Source: JAHFUI01 sp041485905
GTDB taxonomy: Bacteria > Acidobacteriota > Vicinamibacteria > Vicinamibacterales > CAVVIG01
Direction: 5' to 3'
Length of the DNA stretch: 15,819 nt
Assembly: GCA_041485905.1 (NCBI GenBank)
Contig: JBGPKK010000105.1
Span: 1-15,819, forward strand
Made by a program: the position numbers and the translations under genes. The notes below the pieces were generated by a model that was not told the DNA's origin, made no database searches, and worked only from the letters and a program-made list of their open reading frames with translations. Positions 1-7,037 of this stretch are shown in pieces (positions within the stretch are counted from its first letter, which is position 1; each line of letters starts with the position of its first letter).

Positions 1-119
1 ACAACACAATCCGGCAGTTCGTTGACGGTGATGATGGCCCAACCGCCGGCATACACAGCCGTCGCGATCAGGAACGACAGAAGCGCCGGAGTCAGCAATC
101 GAAAATCTCTTCTTTTCAT
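1..119 (-). CDS. Secreted or membrane protein, 5' end only (runs off the left edge)
   Basis: The reverse strand reads ATG at 119-117 and stays open to the window edge, giving about 39 codons beginning MKRRDFRLLTPALL. The start has charged residues (KRRD) followed by a hydrophobic stretch (about residues 9-31), which looks like a signal peptide or membrane anchor. The Shine-Dalgarno sequence AAGGAGAG lies about 4-5 bases before the ATG, which fixes the start well. The gene follows the sigma/FecR pair in the same direction, 95 bp after the FecR stop, so it may belong to that operon; a 9-bp tandem repeat fills the gap. The function cannot be told from this fragment. Similar openings occur in proteins next to sigma/FecR pairs in Acidobacteriota, but that is recollection and unverified. 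Confidence 0.7.
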   Translation of the reverse strand, partial: MKRRDFRLLTPALLSFLIATAVYAGGWAIITVNELPDCV

Positions 120-133
120 CGTGCTCTCCTTAC

Positions 134-196
134 CTACCTGACCTACCTGACCCACCTGACCCACCTGACCCACCTGACCCACCTGACCTACCTGAC
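134..196. repeat. Tandem repeat, seven copies of a 9-bp unit
   Basis: Seven head-to-tail units of nine bases lie here: two CTACCTGAC, four CCACCTGAC and one CTACCTGAC, differing only at the second base. On the minus strand, the transcribed one, the unit reads GTCAGGTGG or GTCAGGTAG. The array sits in the 95-bp gap between the FecR-domain gene (stop at 215) and the next minus-strand gene (start 119), so it would lie in the leader or intercistronic RNA. It ends about 15 bases before the start codon, just upstream of the true ribosome-binding site. It has no long self-complementarity and does not look like a terminator. Confidence 0.9.
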
Positions 197-214
197 CCCA
201 TTGAGCGCGCATGA

Positions 215-1234
215 CTACCTCCTTGGGCTGTTGTCCTGCCACGGCTGTTTCCACGTCCGCCACCACGAAGAGGTGCCGAGTCCGAGCGCGTCCCACCATT
301 GGTCGAGCAGGTCGCGGCGGCCCGCGCGGATGTCCTCCCTGGTGACGCCTGCCGGAGGCGGTACAAAGTGCGCCAGGCGATCGAACACCCGATCCCGCTC
401 GCCGGCCGGGACGCGCGTGAGCAGGTGCCAGAGCGTCACTTCGTCACGCTCGCGCGATTCCGCCAGCACGAGCGTGAGCGCAGCGCTCACGTCCGGAGAT
501 CCGCTGCGGAAATCGATCGTCTCGAGCGCCCTGCGGAATGACGGCGACGAGTCGATGTGATACGGCGTGCCAGGTCCCACGCCGGGACGCGTTGGGTCCG
601 CGAACCCCGCCGGAATGAACGATTCGCGTCCGCCCCACTCGAAGCCGACCCAACCGAGCGTGACGGTCACGAGGCCGGCGCCCTCATCGTCGATGGTCAG
701 CGTATAGGCGCAGCCCAGATCGACCACCGTGGACGAGGCGGTTTCCACGAAGAATTGTCCGGGCGGCGCCAGGATGGTTGCGTGCAGCGTGCCGCGCGCG
801 AGCTGGAGGCGGTGATCGCCGGTGCGAGTGGCGATCAAGCGCACGCGCGTGCGCGGCTCGACGTTGACGTTGCCGATGTCCGCAACTTTGATGATGACCG
901 TTTCCTGGTCGTTTGTTTCGAGCCAGCCGCCCACTGCCAGCTCGCTGCGACCGGTGACGCGCCGCGACGCGGTCGGCGTCTGCTCGAGCCGGATGACTTC
1001 CCAGCCGGGGGGCTTCGATCGAGAGCGGTCGAACAGCCACCAGCCGCCGATGACGATCGCCACCATGGCTGCAGCCGCGAGTACCCGCTGGAGGGGCACG
1101 CCTGGCTTGTCGTGGTACGTCGGAACCGACAGGGGAGGAAGCTCCTTCTGCGCCAGAGGATGCAGGAGCTCTTCGAGTCGCGCCACTTCAGGATCGCGCG
1201 GCCCGCTGCGGTCCCACAGATACTCGTCACTCAT
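215..1234 (-). CDS. FecR-domain membrane protein, putative anti-sigma factor
   Basis: This 339-residue protein has an N-terminal cytoplasmic segment of about 48 residues, one transmembrane helix (about 49-68, core VLAAAAMVAIVIGGWWLF) and a periplasmic beta-rich FecR-like region (about 95-205, containing TRVRLIATRTGDHRLQLARG). A helical Trp-rich tail of about 85 residues follows (WWDALGLGTSSWWRTWKQPW). Its ATG lies inside the end of the ECF sigma gene (8-bp overlap, ATGAGTGA), so the two are translationally coupled, with a GAGGGGGG ribosome-binding site. FecR proteins pass an envelope signal to a cognate ECF sigma factor; here that role is inferred from gene order. No His/Cys zinc-finger anti-sigma motif is visible in the N-terminus, and no TonB-dependent receptor is nearby, so a classic Fec iron system is unlikely. 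Confidence 0.8.
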   Translation of the reverse strand: MSDEYLWDRSGPRDPEVARLEELLHPLAQKELPPLSVPTYHDKPGVPLQRVLAAAAMVAIVIGGWWLFDRSRSKPPGWEVIRLEQTPTASRRVTGRSELAVGGWLETNDQETVIIKVADIGNVNVEPRTRVRLIATRTGDHRLQLARGTLHATILAPPGQFFVETASSTVVDLGCAYTLTIDDEGAGLVTVTLGWVGFEWGGRESFIPAGFADPTRPGVGPGTPYHIDSSPSFRRALETIDFRSGSPDVSAALTLVLAESRERDEVTLWHLLTRVPAGERDRVFDRLAHFVPPPAGVTREDIRAGRRDLLDQWWDALGLGTSSWWRTWKQPWQDNSPRR

Positions 1235-1739
1235 GAGCCCCCCTCAATCGTTCGCGAAGCTGCTTCATGCCGCGATGAAGATTCACGCGCACGGAGGCGG
1301 CGGTCAGACCGGTTCGTGCGGCGATCTCGGGGCCGGTCATGCCCTCGACGAGCCGCAACAGCAGCGTTTCCCGGTACGCGTCCGGCAGGGCGCGGATTGC
1401 CGCCAGCACCGCCAGCATCTCGGTCCGGTCTGGCGAGCCGCCGCGATCCAGGAGATCGCCGGTCAGTTCCGATGTGTGGGGCGCGTGCCTCAAGTGATCG
1501 GTGGCACGATTGCGTGCGATCGCCGCCAGCCAGCCGGCGAAGGCGTCCCTGTCGCGAAGCGTATGGAGCCGCCGCATGGCAATCACAAACACGTCCTGCA
1601 CCAGATCTTCGACGTCCGCTCGAGGCACCCGCGCCAGCACGATGCCGTGAACGGCGCGGGCAAACTGCGCATAGAGATCGGCGAACGCCAGGCGGTCGCC
1701 GCCCTGCGCGGCCTGAACCAGACGAGCCAGATCAGTCAC
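1227..1739 (-). CDS. ECF (sigma-70 family, group 4) RNA polymerase sigma factor
   Basis: This 170-residue protein has the two ECF domains. Region 2 is at about 12-85 (AFADLYAQFARAV, then DVEDLVQDVFVIAMRRL, then FAGWLAAIARNRATDHLR). Region 4 is at about 107-165 (IRALPDAYRETLLLRLVEGMT, then EIAARTGLTAASVRVNLHR, the helix-turn-helix binding the -35 element). The start is GTG at 1739; no strong Shine-Dalgarno sequence precedes it. A competing ATG at 1746 is out of frame and stops after four codons. The stop overlaps the FecR-domain gene start, the usual arrangement for a sigma factor and its membrane regulator. An ECF-type promoter motif about 20 bp upstream suggests autoregulation. The inducing signal is unknown. 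Confidence 0.93.
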   Translation of the reverse strand: MTDLARLVQAAQGGDRLAFADLYAQFARAVHGIVLARVPRADVEDLVQDVFVIAMRRLHTLRDRDAFAGWLAAIARNRATDHLRHAPHTSELTGDLLDRGGSPDRTEMLAVLAAIRALPDAYRETLLLRLVEGMTGPEIAARTGLTAASVRVNLHRGMKQLRERLRGAHE

Positions 1740-1757
1740 ACCGCATTTGACTGTACA

Positions 1758-1785
1758 GACGTGGGGGAGGGGGCAAGTGTTAACA
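1758..1785 (-). promoter_or_regulatory. Candidate ECF-type promoter of the sigma/FecR operon
   Basis: On the minus strand, TGTTAACA (1785-1778) is followed after exactly 16 bases by CGTC (1761-1758), then TGTAC. This resembles the general ECF promoter form, a TGT-AACA-like -35 element and CGTC at -10 with a spacer near 16 bp. The -10 element is about 19 bases before the GTG start of the sigma gene, so the leader would be only around ten bases. Autoregulation by the encoded sigma factor is inferred. Confidence 0.5.
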
Positions 1786-1805
1786 GCCGGCCGGGATTGG
1801 CGGCT

Positions 1806-2186
1806 CTATCGGCTCGGGGACAACGTGCGGAGAACCTGTGGACCCAGGTACGCCAGCGTCAGGATCCCCTGGACGACAAGAAGGGAGCCGAGCACGAGCG
1901 CGTAGCCTTCGAAGTGGGATCCCGTGATTGTCGCGAGGGCCCAGGCAGCGCCCAGCCACATCACGGTGACGGCTCCCGCAAGGAGCAACCATCGAACGGC
2001 GCCGCCAGACAGGGTGCCGGCGAGCACGATCAGCGTCACCCCACTCTGCGTGGCGAAGAGCGCCGCCACCGGCAGCCATTCCTGATAGTTGGCGCGCGGC
2101 GGGTGCAGGATGATGAGCGAAAGACTGAGATAGGCGGTGGCGGCGAGAGTCACGAAGCAGATGGCGGCAAGGGCACTCTTGATCAT
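1806..2186 (-). CDS. Small polytopic membrane protein of unknown function
   Basis: This 126-residue protein begins MIKSALAAICFVTLAATAYL and has about four hydrophobic segments (roughly 3-28, 37-60, 64-88 and 93-115). It lacks charged catalytic motifs. I chose the ATG at 2186 because it starts right at the first membrane helix and has AGGAT upstream (spacing about 8). An in-frame GTG at 2252 would add 22 polar residues and would swallow the upstream palindrome, so it is less likely. Upstream, at 2207-2225, is an inverted repeat that may be its operator. The gene is about 65 bp downstream of the MDR gene and is followed by the sigma operon on the same strand. I recognise no family; four-helix proteins of this size include DUF-type inner-membrane proteins. 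Confidence 0.7.
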   Translation of the reverse strand: MIKSALAAICFVTLAATAYLSLSLIILHPPRANYQEWLPVAALFATQSGVTLIVLAGTLSGGAVRWLLLAGAVTVMWLGAAWALATITGSHFEGYALVLGSLLVVQGILTLAYLGPQVLRTLSPSR

Positions 2187-2206
2187 CGGGGTGATCCTAG
2201 CACCAT

Positions 2207-2225
2207 CACTTTGTTGTGTAAAGTG
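2207..2225. promoter_or_regulatory. Inverted repeat upstream of the small membrane-protein gene (possible operator)
   Basis: CACTTT (2207-2212) and AAAGTG (2220-2225) are perfect 6-bp arms around a 7-base centre. The site lies 21-39 bp upstream of the ATG at 2186, in the gap after the MDR gene stop, where a promoter or operator is expected. The arms are too short and AT-rich for a convincing terminator. Binding by a dimeric repressor is a guess from symmetry and position only. Confidence 0.35.
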
Positions 2226-2259
2226 CTCTCCATTTTTCCAGAGGAGGCGCACCAGCAGC

Positions 2260-3288
2260 TCACATGCCGATCACGATCTTGCCGATGAAGGCGCCTGACG
2301 CCTGAAAACGGTATGCCGCGACGGCCTCGTCGAACGGAAATGTCCTGTCGATGATCGGGTGAATCCGGTTCGTCTCGATCGCTCGGTTCATCTGTTCAAA
2401 CATCTTCGTGCTCCCGACCCTGATGCCGTGCAGGCTGGCTTCCTTCCACATCAGCGCGTACGGGCTGAGCGCGGCGCTGCGGCCGGTCAGCACGCCGATC
2501 AGCGCGACCTTTCCACCGACAGCCAGCGAATCGAATGACCGCTCCAGCGTGCCCACGCCGCCCACCTCGACGACGCAGTCGACGCCGCGTCCGTCCGTGA
2601 GCTTCAGCACCTCTTTGTGCCAGTCCGGCGTGCGTACGTAATTCACCCCGTCGGACGCGCCGAGAGCCCCGGAAGCTTGGACGCGCGCGATCTTCTCATC
2701 GCTGGACGAAGTCGCGATCACGCGCGCCCCCGCCGCCCTCGCAAACTGCAGCGCGAACATCGAGACGCCGCCCGTGCCCAGCACCAGCACCGTGTCACCG
2801 GCCGTGATCGGTTTCCCCGCAACCATGAGCGCATTCCACGCGGTCACCCCGGCGCACGGCAGGCATGCCGCTTCCTGGAAGGTGAGGCCATCGGGAATCG
2901 GGAGGAGCCCGTCTTCGTACACCAGCATCTGTTCGGCGAGTGTGCCGTCGAGGGGCGAACCAAGCGACGCCCGTTCGCCGAACGGGGAGCCGTCCACCGG
3001 CGTTTGAAGGTACGCGGCGACCACCGGATCGCCTGGTGAGAACCGCGTGACGCCGTTGCCCACGGCGATCACCTCGCCCGCGCCGTCGGACAGCGGAATG
3101 GTGTCGCGGACGACCGACCGGCCAAAGTAGGTGCCGGTGGCCACCGCCTGGTCGCGTCGATTGAGCGAAGCCGCTCGAATCCGAACCAGCACCTGACCGG
3201 CTTGCGGTTCACGGTCCGGCCGATCGACCCGACGCAGATCCTCAATCGACGTGCATCCGCGGGGGACGACGTACGCGCGGACCGTCAT
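2260..3288 (-). CDS. Zinc-free medium-chain dehydrogenase/reductase (NAD(P)H quinone oxidoreductase/enoyl reductase-like)
   Basis: This 342-residue protein has a GroES-like N-terminal domain (about 10-140, with GEVIAVGNGVTRFSPGD) and a Rossmann domain (about 150-300). The nucleotide-binding stretch DTVLVLGTGGVSMFALQFA is at about 165-183, with AARVIA-type second strand and SSSDEK near 200. The paired Cys and His ligands of zinc alcohol dehydrogenases are absent, so it fits the zinc-free MDR branch that reduces quinones or enoyl compounds. The start is taken as ATG 3288 (MTVRAYVV), where the family fold begins and only 4 bp after the acyl-CoA dehydrogenase stop. The upstream ATG at 3366 would add a low-complexity Ser/Pro leader overlapping that gene. 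Translational coupling is likely since no good ribosome-binding site is seen. The substrate is unknown. Confidence 0.85.
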   Translation of the reverse strand: MTVRAYVVPRGCTSIEDLRRVDRPDREPQAGQVLVRIRAASLNRRDQAVATGTYFGRSVVRDTIPLSDGAGEVIAVGNGVTRFSPGDPVVAAYLQTPVDGSPFGERASLGSPLDGTLAEQMLVYEDGLLPIPDGLTFQEAACLPCAGVTAWNALMVAGKPITAGDTVLVLGTGGVSMFALQFARAAGARVIATSSSDEKIARVQASGALGASDGVNYVRTPDWHKEVLKLTDGRGVDCVVEVGGVGTLERSFDSLAVGGKVALIGVLTGRSAALSPYALMWKEASLHGIRVGSTKMFEQMNRAIETNRIHPIIDRTFPFDEAVAAYRFQASGAFIGKIVIGM

Positions 3289-3292
3289 GATG

Positions 3293-4450
3293 TCAACGAA
3301 TCGCGTACCGCTCGAGCAGCCCTTTGGCGATGATGAGATGCTGGAGCTCGTTGGTGCCGCCGCCAATCAGCAGCAGCGGGGCGTCGCGGTAAAACCGCTC
3401 GACCGGGAAGTCCTTCGAAAAGCCGTTGCCTCCGAGGATGCGCATCGCTTCGAGCGACACCTCGGCGGCGGTTTCCGTGGCGAACAGCTTGGCCATGCCC
3501 GCTTCCACATCGCAGCGCTCGCGGCGGTCTTTCTTGGCGGCCGCCGAATAGATGAGCAGGCGCGACGCTTCGATCTTGGTGGCCATGTCGGCCAGCTTGA
3601 TCTGAATTGTCTGATGCTGCGCGATCGGTTTGCCGAACGTGTGGCGCTGCTGCGCGTACTTGATGGCTTCTTCGAACGCCGCCCGTGCCACGCCGAGCCC
3701 GCGGGCCGCAATGTTGAGCCGCTCGGCTTCCAGGCCCGTCATGACCTGCTTGAACCCGTGGCCTTCCTCGCCGCCGATCAGATTGCCCGCCGGAACAGGG
3801 AAGTGGTCGAAATGGAGCTCGCACGTTTCGACCGTCTTATAGCCCATCTTCTCGATGTCGCGACCGACGGTCAGCCCGGGCGCGCCCTTCTCAATCACGA
3901 AGGCGCTCATCCCCAGGTGCGGCGGCCGGGCGGCGGCGTCGGTTTTGACCAGCACCAGGAGGACCTGGGCGCGGCGCCCGTTGGTGACCCACATCTTCGA
4001 GCCGTCGATGTAATACGTGTCACCGTCGCGGAGGGCCGTCGTCGTGATCGCCTGCAGATCGGTGCCCGCGTTCGGCTCCGACAGACAGATCCCTCCTCGC
4101 GGCTCGCCCTTGGCGAGCCGGGGCAGAAACCGCCGCTTCTGATCCTCGGTGCCGTACCGGACCAGTACGTCGCACAGGACGAGATGGGCGCCCAGAATGC
4201 CGGCCAGACCCATCCAGCCGCGTGACAATTCCTCGAAGACGATCGCGAAGGTCGTGTAGTCGACCTCGTTCCCCCCGTACTCGTCGGGAATGTTCAGGCC
4301 GAACAAGCCGAGCGCCTTCATCGTCTCGACGAGCGCGTCCGGATACTCGTCGCGGTGCTCCATCTCTGATGCGACCGGAATGACATCGCGATCGACGAAC
4401 TCGCGGACCGTCTGCGCGACCAGTCGCTGATCCTCATCCAACTGCACCAC
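3293..4450 (-). CDS. Acyl-CoA dehydrogenase (FAD-dependent)
   Basis: This 385-residue flavoprotein oxidises an acyl-CoA to the 2-enoyl-CoA, passing electrons to an electron-transfer flavoprotein. The N-terminal helical domain is at 1-115, the beta domain at about 120-225 (ICLSEPNAGTDLQA, KMWVTNG), and the C-terminal helical domain at 230-380 (QQRHTFGKPIAQHQTIQ, MRILGGNGF, GGGTNELQ). The start is GTG at 4450: AGGAG lies 5 bases upstream, and the family normally opens with a DEDQRL-like segment. A longer reading frame from 4531 would include the intergenic palindrome. The usual C-terminal catalytic Glu (YEGT motif) is Gly364 here, while Glu243 sits in the EAERLN segment, the isovaleryl- or long-chain-type base position. 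It heads a minus-strand pair with the MDR gene and is divergent from the transporter operon. Confidence 0.93.
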   Translation of the reverse strand: MVQLDEDQRLVAQTVREFVDRDVIPVASEMEHRDEYPDALVETMKALGLFGLNIPDEYGGNEVDYTTFAIVFEELSRGWMGLAGILGAHLVLCDVLVRYGTEDQKRRFLPRLAKGEPRGGICLSEPNAGTDLQAITTTALRDGDTYYIDGSKMWVTNGRRAQVLLVLVKTDAAARPPHLGMSAFVIEKGAPGLTVGRDIEKMGYKTVETCELHFDHFPVPAGNLIGGEEGHGFKQVMTGLEAERLNIAARGLGVARAAFEEAIKYAQQRHTFGKPIAQHQTIQIKLADMATKIEASRLLIYSAAAKKDRRERCDVEAGMAKLFATETAAEVSLEAMRILGGNGFSKDFPVERFYRDAPLLLIGGGTNELQHLIIAKGLLERYAIR

Positions 4451-4470
4451 GGTGTCTCCTATCTGCGGGC

Positions 4471-4498
4471 GGGCTAGCAGCCCGTGACACGGGCTGCT
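4471..4498. repeat. REP-like palindrome in the divergent promoter region
   Basis: AGCAGCCCGT (4476-4485) and ACGGGCTGCT (4489-4498) are perfect 10-bp arms around GAC. An overlapping shorter hairpin, GGGCT-AGC-AGCCC (4471-4483), uses part of the same sequence, so the two folds are mutually exclusive. It lies between the divergent acyl-CoA dehydrogenase (start 4450) and MFS transporter (start 4570). It would be in the 5' leader of the dehydrogenase mRNA if transcription starts upstream of it. GC-rich palindromes of this type recur between genes in high-GC soil bacteria as extragenic repeats; copy number here cannot be judged from one window. Confidence 0.75.
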
Positions 4499-4551
4499 TG
4501 GCCACGGCGGACTCCACGCTAAGACCTGCACCTCCCAGAGTCAAGCGCGTG

Positions 4552-4560
4552 TGCTATCGT
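4552..4560 (+). promoter_or_regulatory. Candidate extended -10 element for the transporter operon
   Basis: TGCTATCGT (TG at 4552-4553, hexamer TATCGT at 4555-4560) looks like an extended -10 element. Transcription would start near 4567, only about three bases before the ATG at 4570, so the mRNA would be nearly leaderless. No good -35 hexamer is seen at the expected distance, which is tolerable for an extended -10. The call is tentative. Confidence 0.35.
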
Positions 4561-4569
4561 CCGAGGCCG

Positions 4570-5838
4570 ATGTCGCGCGTTCTCTCGTTGCAGTGGTTCT
4601 GGGATGCTCCCTCAGCCGCGCGCCGCGCGCTGTTTGCCGCGTGGCTCGGGTGGCTGCTCGACGGTTTCGACGTCATGTTGTACGCGATGGTGCTCGGGGC
4701 CGTGATCCACGATTTTTCATTGAGCAAGGCGGCAGCCGGTCTGTTGGGTTCGCTGACGCTCATCGCCTCCGGATTCGGCGGCATCCTCTTCGGCATGATC
4801 GCCGACCGCTACGGCCGTCGCCCCGCCTTGAGCGGCAGCCTCGTCGTGTATTCGGTGTTCACGTTCGCGTGCGGGCTCTCGACGACCGTCTGGCAACTGG
4901 GCGTGTTCCGGTTCCTGCTGGGACTCGGGATGGGCGGGGAGTGGACCACCGGCGCGGCGCTGGTGTCGGAAACCTGGCCCGACGAGCACCGCGGCAAGGC
5001 GATGGGCCTGATGCAGAGCGCGTGGTCGATCGGCTACGCGCTGGCCGCGCTGGTCACGGCGCTCATCCTGCCGCGATTTGGCTGGAGAGCTGTCTTTTTC
5101 GTGGGCATCGCGCCCGCATTTGTCGCGATCTGGATTCGGCGCGGGATTGACGAATCGCCGGAGTGGATACACTCGCGTGCGGCTCGTCGCGAGTCGCCGA
5201 GTCCCATTCGTGTCATCTTCACGCGCCAATACCTGCGGCTCACTGCATTGCTGACGGCACTCAGCATGACCACGATCTTCGCCTACTGGGGGCTCAATCT
5301 CTGGATCCCGGCGTATTTCTCGCTGCCCCCGTCCCAGGGTGGATTGGGCCTGACCACAAGCGTGACGACGATGCTCGTGGTGCTGATTCAGATCGGGACA
5401 TTTCTGGGGTACGTCTCGTTCGGTTTCGTGGCCGATGCCTTCGGCCGGCGGCCGAGTTTCGTGATCTACATCCTGACGGCGGCGGTGCTGGTGCTTGCAT
5501 TTGGCCAGATACGCAACGTCTGGGCGCTGGCGCTCGTCGCCCCGGTCACGACGTTTTTCGGCACCGGCTTTTTCTCCGGGTTCGGGGCCGTCTCCGCGGA
5601 GCTCTACCCGACCGCGATACGCGCAACGGCGCAGGGATTTACATACAATGTCGGCCGCATGGGGAGCGCGCTGGCGCCGTTTATCATCGGATCCCTCGCA
5701 GAAACGCGCGGATTCGGGACCGCATTTGGCTTGCTCGCCGTCGCGCTTGTGCTCGGCGCGTCGACGTGGATCTGGTTGCCAGAAACGCGCGCCATGAGCG
5801 TTGCGGCGCCGGCCCGCAAACGCGCCGCCGGGGTCTGA
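4570..5838 (+). CDS. MFS transporter, aromatic-acid/organic-acid:H+ symporter type
   Basis: This 422-residue integral membrane protein has 12 predicted transmembrane helices. The DGFD motif at 31-34 in the first helix, ADRYGRRP at 78-85 in the helix 2-3 loop, RFLLGLGMGGEW in the fourth helix region and the repeated ADAFGRRP in the second half are typical of the AAHS/organic-acid symporter branch of the major facilitator superfamily. It probably imports an aromatic or aliphatic carboxylate with protons. The start is the ATG at 4570, right before the membrane domain; upstream in-frame TTG and GTG codons would add an Arg/Pro-rich leader. It is first of three plus-strand genes and ends 8 bp before the CoA-transferase, so it likely supplies the acid that enzyme activates. 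Confidence 0.9.
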   Translation: MSRVLSLQWFWDAPSAARRALFAAWLGWLLDGFDVMLYAMVLGAVIHDFSLSKAAAGLLGSLTLIASGFGGILFGMIADRYGRRPALSGSLVVYSVFTFACGLSTTVWQLGVFRFLLGLGMGGEWTTGAALVSETWPDEHRGKAMGLMQSAWSIGYALAALVTALILPRFGWRAVFFVGIAPAFVAIWIRRGIDESPEWIHSRAARRESPSPIRVIFTRQYLRLTALLTALSMTTIFAYWGLNLWIPAYFSLPPSQGGLGLTTSVTTMLVVLIQIGTFLGYVSFGFVADAFGRRPSFVIYILTAAVLVLAFGQIRNVWALALVAPVTTFFGTGFFSGFGAVSAELYPTAIRATAQGFTYNVGRMGSALAPFIIGSLAETRGFGTAFGLLAVALVLGASTWIWLPETRAMSVAAPARKRAAGV

Positions 5839-5846
5839 AGGCGCCG

Positions 5847-7037
5847 ATGACGTCATTGCCGTCATTGCCTCTCACCGGCGTCACGGTGATCGCGCTCGAA
5901 CAGGCGGTGGCGGTGCCGTTCGCCACGCGTCAACTCGCCGACCTCGGCGCTCGAGTCATCAAGATCGAGCGGCCGGGCGACGGCGATTTCGCGCGCTCGT
6001 ACGACACCACCGTGCGCGGTCTGGCCAGCCACTTCGTCTGGCTGAACCGATCGAAGGAATCGCTGACGCTCGATTTGAAGCGACCCGAAGCCAGAGACGT
6101 CCTGGCGCGACTGCTCGAACGCGCCGACGTCTTCGTGCAGAACCTGGCGCCGGGCGCCGCCGACCGTCTCGGGCTCGGCACGAGCGACCTGCGCGGGAGG
6201 TATCCGCGTCTGATCGTGGCCAGCCTCAGCGGCTACGGATCGACCGGGCCGTACGCGACGAAGAAAGCGTACGACCTCCTGGTGCAAAGCGAGACCGGAC
6301 TCGTGTCGATCACCGGCACGTCAGAGACGCCCTCCAAAGTCGGGTTGTCGATCGCCGACATCGCCGGCGGCATGTACACCTATTCGGGCATTCTGACCGC
6401 GCTCCTGCAGCGCGCCCGGACCGGACAGGGTACGGCCATCGAAGTCTCGCTGTTCGAGGCTCTCGGCGAGTGGATGGGGTACGCGATGTACTACACGATG
6501 GGTGGCACGGCGCCGTCCCGAACGGGGGCCAGCCACGCCACGATTGCGCCGTACGGTCCATATCGGACCGGCGATGGCCAGCCGGTGATCTTCGGCATCC
6601 ACAACAACCGCGAGTGGGCCACGTTCGCGACCAAGGTCCTTCACGTCCCGGCGCTGGCATACGATGAACGGTTCGCGAGCAATCACGCGCGCGTCGAGCA
6701 CCGCGCGGCGATGGATGCCGAGATCGAACAAGTCTTCTTCGAGCTCTCGACCGCCGAGATCATCGTGCGGCTGGAAGGCGCGCAGATTGCCACCGCGCGC
6801 ATCAACTCCGTCGAGCAGTTCATCGAGCATCCGCAGTTGGCCGCCCGGCACGCGTGGCGACAGGTCGACTCGCCGGTGGGACCGATTCCCGCGCTCATTC
6901 CGCCGGTCCGTATGGAAGGCGTCGAAACTGCGATGGGACCCATTCCCGCAGTCGGCCAGCACCGCGAATCGATCCTCGCCGAGATCGGGTTCGACGCTGT
7001 CACGATTGCGCGATGGAAAGAGGAGAAAGTGATCTGA
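5847..7037 (+). CDS. CaiB/BaiF family (class III) CoA-transferase
   Basis: This 396-residue protein transfers CoA between an acyl-CoA and a free carboxylic acid in the cytoplasm. The N-terminal segment LTGVTVIALEQAVAVPFATR, then QLADLGARVIKIERPGDGDF (about 29-48), and the mid-section VASLSGYGSTGPYA (124-137) are family signatures. Asp171 in LSIADIAGG matches the catalytic Asp that forms the mixed anhydride and thioester intermediates. Length is normal. The start is the ATG at 5847, with GAAGG overlapping the transporter stop; the open frame upstream to 5163 is only a shadow of the transporter. Its stop is immediately followed by the ATG of the MaoC gene (TGAATG), so the three genes are one operon. 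The substrate is unknown; succinyl-CoA or acetyl-CoA could be the donor. Confidence 0.95.
   Translation: MTSLPSLPLTGVTVIALEQAVAVPFATRQLADLGARVIKIERPGDGDFARSYDTTVRGLASHFVWLNRSKESLTLDLKRPEARDVLARLLERADVFVQNLAPGAADRLGLGTSDLRGRYPRLIVASLSGYGSTGPYATKKAYDLLVQSETGLVSITGTSETPSKVGLSIADIAGGMYTYSGILTALLQRARTGQGTAIEVSLFEALGEWMGYAMYYTMGGTAPSRTGASHATIAPYGPYRTGDGQPVIFGIHNNREWATFATKVLHVPALAYDERFASNHARVEHRAAMDAEIEQVFFELSTAEIIVRLEGAQIATARINSVEQFIEHPQLAARHAWRQVDSPVGPIPALIPPVRMEGVETAMGPIPAVGQHRESILAEIGFDAVTIARWKEEKVI

Noticed and set aside
134..196. CRISPR array at the 9-bp tandem repeat
   Set aside because: Units are contiguous with no spacers and too short for CRISPR repeats.
2187..2252. GTG start at 2252 for the small membrane protein
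   Set aside because: It adds a polar, non-family-like leader containing the inverted repeat; the ATG at 2186 has a ribosome-binding site and begins at the first helix.
557..2288. Long plus-strand frames (397 and 488 codons) across the sigma/FecR region
   Set aside because: They are antisense to genes with clear domains, have Arg/Ser/His-rich composition without any fold, and reflect the high GC content that removes stop codons.
3289..3366. ATG at 3366 as start of the MDR gene
   Set aside because: It overlaps the acyl-CoA dehydrogenase by about 70 bp and encodes a Ser/Pro-rich stretch outside the MDR fold.
5163..5846. Upstream extension of the CoA-transferase frame
   Set aside because: It overlaps the transporter in another frame, and the family start and ribosome-binding site both fit the ATG at 5847.
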